Assembly: GCA_944321445.1 (NCBI GenBank)
Contig: CALULJ010000021.1
Location: 1-37,732 of the forward strand
DNA length: 37,732 nucleotides
Direction of reading: 5' to 3'
Source of the DNA: an uncultured Collinsella sp.
Lineage (GTDB): Bacteria; Actinomycetota; Coriobacteriia; Coriobacteriales; Coriobacteriaceae
The notes under the pieces were generated by a model that saw only the letters and a program-made list of their open reading frames with translations, searched no databases and had not been told where the DNA came from. Position numbers and translations under genes: made by a program. Below, one piece after another: positions 31,013 to 37,732 of this stretch; position 1 is the first letter of the stretch; each line of letters opens with the position of its first letter.

Positions 31013-34000
31013 ATGGCGTTTGTCCACTTGCACAACCATACCGAATATTCCATGCTCGACGGTGCCACCCGTATCTCAGATATGGTCAACCGCGCGGTTG
31101 AGCTGGGCATGCCCGCCGTGGCCATCACCGACCACGGTTACATGTACGGCGTCCCCGAGCTCGGACTCGCCTGCGACGCCGTGAACCACGGCACGCCCGA
31201 GTACAAGGTCTGGAGCCACGACAAGTCATTTCTTTCCAAAGGCCGTCGCGACGAGCTCGAGGAGCCCGATCCCGAGAAGAACCCGCGCGGTTACGCGCAG
31301 TTCCAAAAGGATATGGAGGAGTGGGAGCGCTCCGGCAACCTGGACGCCACCAAGCCGCCGCTCGTCATCAAGCCGATCTTCGGCTGCGAGGTGTACTTCA
31401 CCCCGGATGACACGCTCGCGCGCGACCGCAAGCCCGAGCTCTACCACATGGTGCTCTTCGCGCAAAACGATGCGGGCTACATCAACCTCATGCAGACGGT
31501 CTCCGAGGCGGCCGTGCAGGGCTTCTATTACAAGCCGCGCGTGACGCTCGACAACCTGCGTCGCCACCGCGAGGGCCTCATCGCCAGCTCTGCGTGCATC
31601 GCGGGCATCATCCCCAAGTGCATCGACCGCGGCGAGTTCGACCAGGCCGTGCACTGGGCAGAGACCTTCCGCGACCTCTTTGAGCCCGGCAACTTCTACA
31701 TCGAGATCCAGGAGCACGGCATCACGACCGATTCCGGCCTCACCGACGAGCAGCTCGACCGCCAGCTCATCGATATCGCCAAGCAGGTGGGCGTCAAGGT
31801 CATCGCCACCAACGACTTCCACTACCTCACGCGCGATGACGCGCCGGTGCAGGACATCATGATGTGCATCGGCATGAACTCCAAGGTCGACGATCCCAAC
31901 CGCATGCGCATGCAGGGGTCGGAGTTCTACATGAAGACCGAGGAGGAGATGCGCGCGCTCTTCCCGTATTGCCCGGAAGCCTGCGACAACACGCTCGAGA
32001 TCGCCGAGAAGTGCAACGTCGAGCTCGACTGGGACAGCATCATCCTGCCCAACTACCCGCTGCTCGATCCCGGCGAGACGCACGAGAGCCAGTTCCGCCG
32101 CGAGTGCGAGGAGGGCTTGGCCAAGCGCTACGGCCCTGACTGGCGCACGCGCGAGATCGACGGCAACTCCATTCTGGAGCGCTTTGAGTTCGAGTACAAA
32201 GTCATCTGCGACAAGGGATTCGCCGCGTACTTCCTCATCGTCGCCGAATACGTGCGCTGGGCCAAGCAAAACGGCATCGGCGTCGGACCGGGCCGTGGCT
32301 CGGCCGCCGGCGCGCTCGTCGCCTACGCCATGGACATCACCACCTTCGACCCGCTGTCGAACGGCCTCATGTTCGAGAGGTTCCTGTCCCCGGAACGCTC
32401 GGAGATGCCCGATATCGACATGGACTTCGACGATGAGCGTCGCCTCGAGGTCGTGGAGCACGTTCGTCAGCTCTACGGTCCCGAGAAGGTCACCCACGTC
32501 ATCACGTACTCGACCATCAAGGCCAAGCAGGCCATCAACGACGCCGCGCGCGTGCTCGACTACCCGGTCTACATGGGCCAGCGCCTGTCGAAGATGATCT
32601 CGTCCGACCCCTCCGTGAAGCTCAAGCAGGTGCTCACGCGCGTGGAGGGCAAAGAGGACCTGTACAACCCGGATTTTGCCGAGGCCTACCAAAAGGACGA
32701 CGATGCTCGTCGCATCATCGATTCGGCGCTTGCTATCGAGGGCCTCACACGCGGCGAGGGCGTGCACGCCTGTGCCGTCCTCATCTGCCGCGACCCGGTA
32801 AACGAGCACGTGCCCACGAAGCTCGACACCAAGGGCGGCGTCGAGATCACCCAGTACGAAGGCCATACCGTGGCGGACATGGGCCTGCTCAAGATGGACT
32901 TCCTGGGCCTGCGCACCCTCACGGTCATCTCCAAGGCGAAGGCCAACATCAAGAAGAACTTCGGCATCGACATCGACGTGGACGCCATTCCGTTCGATGA
33001 CCCGGAGATTTTCAAGCTGATGCAGGCCGGCCACACGGCGGGCGTGTTCCAGATCGAGTCCGCAGGCATGACGGCGACCATCAAGAACATGAAGCCCACC
33101 GAGTACAAGCACGTGGTCGCTCTGATCGCCCTTTACCGCCCGGGCCCGCTCGGTGCCGGCATGGTGTCTTCCTACATCAATCGCATGAACGGCAAAGAGC
33201 CCGCCGTCTCCTACGATCCGCGCTTGGACGACATTTTGGGTGAGACCTACGGCACCATGGTCTACCAGGAGCAGGTTATGCTCATCTCGGTCGAGATGTG
33301 CGGCTTTTCCAAGGGCGAGTCCGACTCGCGCATCCGCAAGCCCGTGGCAAAAAAGAAGATCAAGATGCTCACCGAGCAGGTCTTCAACTGGTCGGACGGC
33401 GAGGACGAGACCATCTACGACCACTGGATGAACGGCGCAGAGAAAAACGGCTACAAGCGCGAGACGGCGCAGAAGATCTGGGACGACGTTCTGGAATTCG
33501 CGTCCTACGCATTCAACAAGTCGCATTCCGCCGGCTACGCCATCCTGGTCATGCAGACCGCGTGGCTGAAGGCGCACTACCCGCACGAGTACATGGCGGC
33601 CGTGCTGACCTCTTACACGGGCAAGACCGAGAAGATCGTGCACTACGTGTCCGCGTGTCGCCACGACGGCATTCCCGTGCTGCCGCCTGACGTGAACGAG
33701 TCGGGTCGCGAGTTCACGGCGACGGCCGAGGGCGTGCGCTTCGGTTTGGCCGGCATCCGCGGCGTGGGCGAGGGCGTTGCCGACGCGATAATCGCCGAGC
33801 GCGAGCGCGGCGGCGCCTTCAAGAACCTGCACGACTTCGTGGACCGCGTGGACGGTTCCCAGGCGAACCGCCGCGTGATCGAGGCGCTCATCAAGGCAGG
33901 CGCCTTCGACTCCACCGGGTATCCGCGCCGTCAGCTCATGAGCTTCGTGGACAAGAACAACCCGGAGAACATCATCGATGCCGCGGCCAAGCGCCAAAAG

Positions 34001-34819
34001 GACCGCGCTGCGGGCCAGACGTCGCTGTTCGACGTGTTCGGCGACGTGGCGGGGTCGGGCTTCGAGGTCGTGATTCCCGAGCCGGACGGCCAGGAGTGGG
34101 ACCGCCACATGAAGCTTTCCGCCGAGCGCGACGTGTTGGGCATCTACGTATCCGACCACCCGCTGCGTCCGTTCGAGTACGCGCTCGCCAAAGCGCGCGA
34201 GTACTCGCTGTCGCAGATCGACACGGGCTTCGAGATCGCTAACCCGGCGGGTGAGGGCACCATCAACCAGGAGATTCCCGAGGGCAAGCCGTTCTGGTTC
34301 GCCGGCATGGTGGCAGAGGTTTCGAAGCGCGTGACAAAAAACGGCGACCCCATGGCCATCGTGCGCATGGAGGACATGGAAGGGGAGGCCACGGTGGTGG
34401 TCTTCCCCAAGACCTACAAGGAGTGCGAGGGCTACCTGTACGGTGAGACCGACCCCGAGACGGGTGCGGTGCTGTCCGACGCGTTCATTCGCGTGCGCGG
34501 CAAGCTGGAGCGCTCCGACCGCGGCGACCAGATCATCGCTCAGGAGATCTTGCCGCTCGAGCTTTCGGAGGAAAACAACCGTCCGAAGGTCTTCGAGATC
34601 ATGGTGCCGAGTTCGCGCTTTAGCCAGGGCAACATGGCCCGTTTGGCAACTGTGCTGGCCACGAATCCCGGCGGCGACCGCGTTGAGCTCTTCATCGAGC
34701 AGGGCGACGGTCAGACCATGCGCGCCGAGATCCCTACGAGGGTGAACGCGCGGTCGATTCCGCTGCTCGCCGAGGTGAAGGGCATCGTGGGCAACCGCGG
34801 CCGCGTCACCGTGGTGTAG
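31013..34819 (+). CDS. dnaE: DNA polymerase III subunit alpha
   Basis: The 1268-residue replicative polymerase. The N-terminal PHP domain has VHLHNHTEYS (H5, H7, H9), ITDHGYMYG and ATNDFHYL, so its metal ligands look intact, as in actinobacterial DnaE proteins where PHP supplies proofreading. An insertion of about 60 charged residues (KSFLSKGRRDELEEPDPEKN onward) lies between HDK and KPIFGCEVYF. Polymerase aspartates are in PDIDMDFDD (about 466-474) and LLKMDFLGL (about 628). Further on are the helix-hairpin-helix region (GIRGVGEGVADAII) and an OB fold (FAGMVAEVSKRVTKNGDPMA). The start at 31013 is fixed by the PHP motif. An excellent terminator follows. Confidence 0.96.
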   Translation: MAFVHLHNHTEYSMLDGATRISDMVNRAVELGMPAVAITDHGYMYGVPELGLACDAVNHGTPEYKVWSHDKSFLSKGRRDELEEPDPEKNPRGYAQFQKDMEEWERSGNLDATKPPLVIKPIFGCEVYFTPDDTLARDRKPELYHMVLFAQNDAGYINLMQTVSEAAVQGFYYKPRVTLDNLRRHREGLIASSACIAGIIPKCIDRGEFDQAVHWAETFRDLFEPGNFYIEIQEHGITTDSGLTDEQLDRQLIDIAKQVGVKVIATNDFHYLTRDDAPVQDIMMCIGMNSKVDDPNRMRMQGSEFYMKTEEEMRALFPYCPEACDNTLEIAEKCNVELDWDSIILPNYPLLDPGETHESQFRRECEEGLAKRYGPDWRTREIDGNSILERFEFEYKVICDKGFAAYFLIVAEYVRWAKQNGIGVGPGRGSAAGALVAYAMDITTFDPLSNGLMFERFLSPERSEMPDIDMDFDDERRLEVVEHVRQLYGPEKVTHVITYSTIKAKQAINDAARVLDYPVYMGQRLSKMISSDPSVKLKQVLTRVEGKEDLYNPDFAEAYQKDDDARRIIDSALAIEGLTRGEGVHACAVLICRDPVNEHVPTKLDTKGGVEITQYEGHTVADMGLLKMDFLGLRTLTVISKAKANIKKNFGIDIDVDAIPFDDPEIFKLMQAGHTAGVFQIESAGMTATIKNMKPTEYKHVVALIALYRPGPLGAGMVSSYINRMNGKEPAVSYDPRLDDILGETYGTMVYQEQVMLISVEMCGFSKGESDSRIRKPVAKKKIKMLTEQVFNWSDGEDETIYDHWMNGAEKNGYKRETAQKIWDDVLEFASYAFNKSHSAGYAILVMQTAWLKAHYPHEYMAAVLTSYTGKTEKIVHYVSACRHDGIPVLPPDVNESGREFTATAEGVRFGLAGIRGVGEGVADAIIAERERGGAFKNLHDFVDRVDGSQANRRVIEALIKAGAFDSTGYPRRQLMSFVDKNNPENIIDAAAKRQKDRAAGQTSLFDVFGDVAGSGFEVVIPEPDGQEWDRHMKLSAERDVLGIYVSDHPLRPFEYALAKAREYSLSQIDTGFEIANPAGEGTINQEIPEGKPFWFAGMVAEVSKRVTKNGDPMAIVRMEDMEGEATVVVFPKTYKECEGYLYGETDPETGAVLSDAFIRVRGKLERSDRGDQIIAQEILPLELSEENNRPKVFEIMVPSSRFSQGNMARLATVLATNPGGDRVELFIEQGDGQTMRAEIPTRVNARSIPLLAEVKGIVGNRGRVTVV

Positions 34820-34840
34820 GTGCTGGGTACACGGCTTTGG

Positions 34841-34883
34841 CAGGGGCTCGTAGCGCTGGCTGGGCGCTGCGGGCCCCTGTTTT
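34841..34883 (+). terminator. Intrinsic terminator of dnaE
   Basis: CAGGGGCTCGTAGCGC (34841-34856) pairs over 16 bp, two of them G-U, with GCGCTGCGGGCCCCTG (34864-34879). The loop is 7 nt and TTTTCTT follows directly. Confidence 0.9.
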
Positions 34884-34892
34884 CTTATGCCG

Positions 34893-35034
34893 CTTGCAAA
34901 AGGTCGGGACTTTGGGCGGATTTTTAGCCTCGTGTCCATACAAGCGACGTTCTGATCTGCTGTTTTCGCAGGTAGAAATGGCGAGTTTACAGACCCGGGT
35001 AGAAAAATCCGCCCAAAGTCCCGACTTTTTCAAG
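34893..35034. repeat. 142-bp inverted-repeat element, copy B
   Basis: This is the second copy of the element at 8932-9074, in the same orientation. A 23-bp core of the inverted repeat (GTCGGGACTTTGGGCGGATT plus TTT) is perfect at 34903-34925 and 35003-35025. The outer ends carry one substitution on the left and one deleted base on the right. The 77-nt centre has the same length as copy A and keeps blocks such as ACAAGC and GTTTTCGCAGG. It follows the dnaE terminator directly. Confidence 0.8.
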
Positions 35035-35350
35035 GGGCAGGCCGGCATTGTGCATGGCGTGCCCGGTTCGTTATCGTGCGAGTATTTGTCGAATTCTGGG
35101 CATCGACCCTTGTCGGATGCGCTCATTCATGCGGTTTGTGCGAAGACTGAGCACCGCCTCCTTTGCCGAAGAGCTTGCTCCGATGCCCTCTCCATAGCCA
35201 TCTATCTGCATAAGTTGGATTCATGTTGGGGCACCCCATGCTGCTTGTCGGCCTGCGGTAGCCATCTGCGGGTTCGCTGTTTGATGCGTTCGGTACACCT
35301 AGATAACGCGCGCGAAGGGCGCGTGTCACGCTATCAGAAAGGGGTATCGG
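35035..35350. other. Gene-free stretch before the 499-residue protein
   Basis: I find no convincing gene here on either strand. Two small hairpins are visible: GCATCGAC/GTCGGATGC near 35099-35119 and ACGCGC/GCGCGT (35306-35311, 35319-35324). The latter lies in the probable leader of the next gene. Base composition is less G/C-rich than the flanking coding regions. Confidence 0.5.
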
Positions 35351-36850
35351 ATGTATTCTGATATGTATGAGCGCACAGGGCAAGGTTACGGGTACCGCCG
35401 AGATTCCAGTCTTCCCGTTGGGGTTCATCGCGGGAAGCTTGCGGGCCTGTCCGAAGAGGAACGACACCGGGCCATGAGGGAGTACAAGAATCGGCATCGC
35501 AGCTCATGCGAAGGCGATGCGTATGGAGAACTCAAATACGCATACTCCATACCGGTAGGCGTGCATCGCGTCTCGTCGGTTCCCAGCGGCGGCCTTGTGG
35601 ATCTTCTCAGCAAGCAAACCAAAGATGTGAGCGTGCGACTGCTGACAAGCATGGGCGTGAAGGGGGCGGCAGCGCTGCGCAAGCAGCAGGTGATCGAGCG
35701 CGTCGCCTCGGAGATCGATCGCTTGTCCCAGGCAATCGAGCAGCGGCTCGTTCAGTGCGAAGACGCGGAGTACGCGGGGTTTCGCCTGCTGCTCAATAAG
35801 CCGGGGTGGACGTTTACCTTCGCGCCAGACGATACGGTGCGCATAAAGGATTTCAAACCGCTCGAGCCGTTCACCTGGCTATTCTATTGCGACGATACCT
35901 ATCATGCCCTCATGCCCGAGGAGGTTCGGGTCGCTGCGCTCGCAATCGACTTCCGCAACATCGATCGCATGCGCAATCGTCGCTGGCAGCTTCCACGCGC
36001 CATCGCTGTGCTCAAGGAGTTTTGCGGCGTTGTCCCGGTGGCAGAGATCGTGCCGTGCTGTAAGGAGCTGTTCGGGTTCGCGCCGAGCATGGAGGAGATC
36101 TTGCACGAGCTTCAGGGGGCCTCTCACCGTACCAGCAGGTACACGTATTATCAGCCTGATTCCGCATGTTGGCCGCATGCCACGCCATCGGAGACGGGCT
36201 ATGTGCTGGATGTATCGCTTGCCGCGTTCCGGGTGAAGTGCATAGCCGAGGAGCGCTTGAAGTGGCACGCGGAGATCCCGTATGTGGCGCACATGCCGTG
36301 GGCAGATGCGGAGCCGCCCGCCCAGGACATCGAGGCGTATTGCACAGCGGAGTTCGCCGCGCGCGATGCGTACGTTCGGGAGCTGCTGGGCATGCGCAGG
36401 CACGGGCTGTTGAAAAAGCGCGGGCCGATCGATAAGGCGCTTGCGCGCGTGGATGTGTACCAATGGGAGCGCAGCCTTCCAGAGGCGAAGGCCGTGCGCG
36501 CGTGGCTCGATGGGCACGTTCCCAATGGCAAGAACGACTACGAGTATGCCGACTCCCTTGTGATGCGGCTCATTGGCAGTCGCGAAGACTCGCCAAGTCC
36601 GTGCAATCTGGTTGCCGTCGCGCGCAGATGCGGACTCTTTTCCCATACGTTTGATTCGCAGGAGCTGCTTGAGCTGCTTGTGGCGCTGGAGGGCGCACTG
36701 CCCAGCTGGCACCTCAACGGGTGGACACCCCGCGCGTACCACGAAGCCTGCTTGGCGGAGGCGGCATGCAAAGCTCGGGCAGCATCTTCTGAGGGCGAGG
36801 AAGGTGTCGCTGCGGCGCGCGAGCCTGTGTTGGCGACTCGTGCGGCGTAG
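35351..36850 (+). CDS. Unrecognised 499-residue protein with a possible Rho-N/SAP-like segment
   Basis: I do not recognise a family. The start at 35351 has AGAAAGGGG ahead. Visible features: a Tyr/Arg/Gly-rich head; the motif PVGVHR twice (residues 22-27 and 68-73); a segment at about 84-118 (LLSKQTKDVSVRLLTSMGVK, then GAAALRKQQVIERV) whose spacing resembles the Rho N-terminal or SAP fold; a mixed alpha/beta centre with many aromatic residues and several Cys; and an Ala/Glu-rich tail. There are no membrane segments or signal peptide. Codon choice is less biased than in neighbouring genes, and it sits between a repeat element and a toxin-antitoxin pair, so it may have been acquired. The product is probably cytoplasmic; the function is unknown. 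Confidence 0.7.
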   Translation: MYSDMYERTGQGYGYRRDSSLPVGVHRGKLAGLSEEERHRAMREYKNRHRSSCEGDAYGELKYAYSIPVGVHRVSSVPSGGLVDLLSKQTKDVSVRLLTSMGVKGAAALRKQQVIERVASEIDRLSQAIEQRLVQCEDAEYAGFRLLLNKPGWTFTFAPDDTVRIKDFKPLEPFTWLFYCDDTYHALMPEEVRVAALAIDFRNIDRMRNRRWQLPRAIAVLKEFCGVVPVAEIVPCCKELFGFAPSMEEILHELQGASHRTSRYTYYQPDSACWPHATPSETGYVLDVSLAAFRVKCIAEERLKWHAEIPYVAHMPWADAEPPAQDIEAYCTAEFAARDAYVRELLGMRRHGLLKKRGPIDKALARVDVYQWERSLPEAKAVRAWLDGHVPNGKNDYEYADSLVMRLIGSREDSPSPCNLVAVARRCGLFSHTFDSQELLELLVALEGALPSWHLNGWTPRAYHEACLAEAACKARAASSEGEEGVAAAREPVLATRAA

Positions 36851-36916
36851 ACGGCGTCGTGCACAATGCCTAGAGCTCACGATGGGAGGTGCTGGCAGAT
36901 GTCAGGATCAGGGGCT

Positions 36917-36945
36917 ATACTTCGTATATACATGCTATGCGAAGC
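36917..36945 (+). promoter_or_regulatory. mazEF promoter and probable autoregulatory operator
   Basis: TATACT (36917-36922) is a likely -10. Overlapping it, CTTCGTATA (36921-36929) and TATGCGAAG (36937-36945) form an inverted repeat with one mismatch and a 7-nt spacer. MazE and MazE-MazF complexes commonly bind palindromes in this position to repress their own operon. Confidence 0.65.
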
Positions 36946-36961
36946 ACCAAGGAGGCTCTTC

Positions 36962-37201
36962 ATGCCGACATCGACGTTGACGAAGTGGGGCAACAGCCAA
37001 GGGATCATCCTGCCCAAGAGCATTTGCGAAAAGATGCAGCTCGACGTGGGCGACAAGCTCGAGCTCGAAGTAATCGACGGCGAGCTGCGCGCCCGACCTG
37101 CCAAGTCCTATACCATCCAGGCCCTGCTCGAAGGCTATGACGGACCGGGTCCTGAGCATGTTGACTATTGGGGACCGCCCGTTGGAAAAGAGGTGTGGTA
37201 G
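36962..37201 (+). CDS. mazE: MazE-like antitoxin (AbrB/MazE fold)
   Basis: A 79-residue antitoxin. The N-terminal swapped-hairpin DNA-binding domain is clear (STLTKWGNSQGIILPKSICE, then VGDKLELEVIDGELRARP). The acidic, Pro/Gly-rich C-terminus (EGYDGPGPEHVDYWGPP) should wrap the toxin. The start at 36962 follows AAGGAGG. An in-frame ATG at 36899 also has a good GGGAGG site but would add 21 residues ahead of the conserved domain and lies upstream of the predicted -10. The stop is two bases from mazF, as expected for a coupled pair. Confidence 0.9.
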   Translation: MPTSTLTKWGNSQGIILPKSICEKMQLDVGDKLELEVIDGELRARPAKSYTIQALLEGYDGPGPEHVDYWGPPVGKEVW

Positions 37202-37203
37202 CA

Positions 37204-37539
37204 ATGGCTCTTGCACAGGGGGACATTATCGAATATATCGATTTCGGGTTAAATCCAACTGGTCACGAGCCCGCATACAGGCGACCCGCAGTCGTGGTAA
37301 GTAGCGATTATTTCAATATGAGCTCATCTATGACTATCGTGTGCCCTGTTACGAGCAGCGATAATCGGTATCCGCTTCATTTGGAATTGCCCACAGGCAT
37401 CGCGGTACATGGATGGATCGTTTGCGAGCAGGTAAGAGCAGTCGATGTGATTGCACGCGAAGCTCGGGTTATCGACCACCTCGATTCGGATTCCGAAACC
37501 ATGCGCGCCGTTTTGGAGTGCATCCGGTCGTTCTTCTAG
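37204..37539 (+). CDS. mazF: MazF/PemK-type toxin, probable mRNA endoribonuclease
   Basis: A 111-residue toxin of the MazF/PemK (CcdB-like) fold. Family marks are the opening QGDIIEYIDFGLNPTGHEPAYRRPAVVVSS, the Arg-Arg-Pro of the active groove, TIVCPVTS, and the C-terminal helix. MazF toxins cut mRNA at short sequences when the antitoxin is degraded. It follows mazE after two bases and has its own terminator. The cleavage sequence cannot be inferred. Confidence 0.9.
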   Translation: MALAQGDIIEYIDFGLNPTGHEPAYRRPAVVVSSDYFNMSSSMTIVCPVTSSDNRYPLHLELPTGIAVHGWIVCEQVRAVDVIAREARVIDHLDSDSETMRAVLECIRSFF

Positions 37540-37575
37540 GTTCGCACCAAGCCCATTCGTCATTTGCAGACACGA

Positions 37576-37611
37576 AAGCGCCCGGCTTCCTTGGGGGGAT
37601 GCCGGGCGCTT
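37576..37611. terminator. Bidirectional terminator between mazF and the minus-strand gene
   Basis: AAGCGCCCGGC (37576-37586) and GCCGGGCGCTT (37601-37611) form a perfect 11-bp stem with a 14-nt loop, 36 nt after the mazF stop and facing the end of the convergent gene. T-tracts are short on both strands. Confidence 0.8.
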
Positions 37612-37639
37612 GCTTGATCAGGCCTTTGGATGTGCCACG

Positions 37640-37732
37640 TTACTTTTTGATCCAGCTGAACATGGAGCGGATCTTCTCTCCGGTCTTCTCGATCTCGTGC
37701 TCGTTGATCTTCTCGCGCTGCTCGAAGAGCCA
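37640..37732 (-). CDS. ilvC: C-terminal end of probable ketol-acid reductoisomerase (partial)
   Basis: Thirty codons and a TAA are present, the gene continuing beyond the window. The tail includes [20 protein letters not shown] and ends WIKK. The pattern H-x-IE-x-x-G-x-x-(L/I)R-x-M followed by a Trp is the usual C-terminus of IlvC, which makes the dihydroxy acid precursors of valine and isoleucine. The identification rests on this short stretch only. Confidence 0.65.
   Translation of the reverse strand, partial: WLFEQREKINEHEIEKTGEKIRSMFSWIKK

Noticed and set aside
31226..34939. Very long open frame antisense to dnaE
   Set aside because: It mirrors the dnaE codons in a GC-rich genome, has no recognisable domain, no start signal, and crosses the dnaE terminator and repeat copy B.

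Overview
The window reads as chromosomal DNA of a high-GC Gram-positive gut actinobacterium, most likely Coriobacteriia and probably Collinsella. That is inferred from strong G/C bias at third codon positions, AGGAGG-type ribosome binding sites, and the gene set: an AddAB-type nuclease, a long actinobacterial-style DnaE with a PHP domain, CsoR/CopZ/CopA, YgiQ, a YerC-like TrpR-fold protein and a FucO-like dehydrogenase. No database was searched. I saw no rRNA, tRNA, CRISPR array or transposase.

Layout. (1) 1-4860, plus strand: the tail of a probable solute-binding protein, two ABC permeases, an ABC ATPase and two PHP-family metal phosphoesterases, which looks like an uptake-and-hydrolysis operon for a phosphorylated compound. 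(2) 4861-5594: a structured gap and a small membrane zinc-ribbon protein. (3) 5700-8870, minus strand: a copper operon copA-copZ-csoR behind a promoter carrying two CsoR-type palindromes. (4) 8932-12506: a 143-bp inverted-repeat element, a DEAD-box RNA helicase and a CPBP membrane protease. (5) 12509-17296: a nest of inverted repeats, YgiQ (minus), a DUF1275/YoaK membrane protein (plus) and a FucO-like iron alcohol dehydrogenase. (6) 17358-20523: mnmA and cysK (minus), a divergent Rrf2 regulator, and a YvlD/holin-IV membrane protein. (7) 20694-29130: ApbE, a YerC-like regulator, then the AddB/AddA pair. (8) 29132-34883: G-rich hairpin repeats flanking an M81 (MlrC-like) protein, then dnaE. (9) 34893-37732: a second copy of the 143-bp element, an unrecognised 499-residue protein, a MazEF toxin-antitoxin pair, and the 3' end of a minus-strand gene, probably ilvC.

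The most unusual material is intergenic. Two copies of a roughly 142-143-nt element with long terminal inverted repeats lie 26 kb apart in the same orientation. A second family consists of hairpins with a conserved G-rich loop (TGGGGACGGGGGT) and stems that differ in sequence but still pair; one inverted pair of these brackets the M81 gene. Further long inverted repeats occur at 4916-5001, 6301-6401 and 12509-12741. Whether these are structured RNAs, terminators or small mobile repeats cannot be settled from this window alone.
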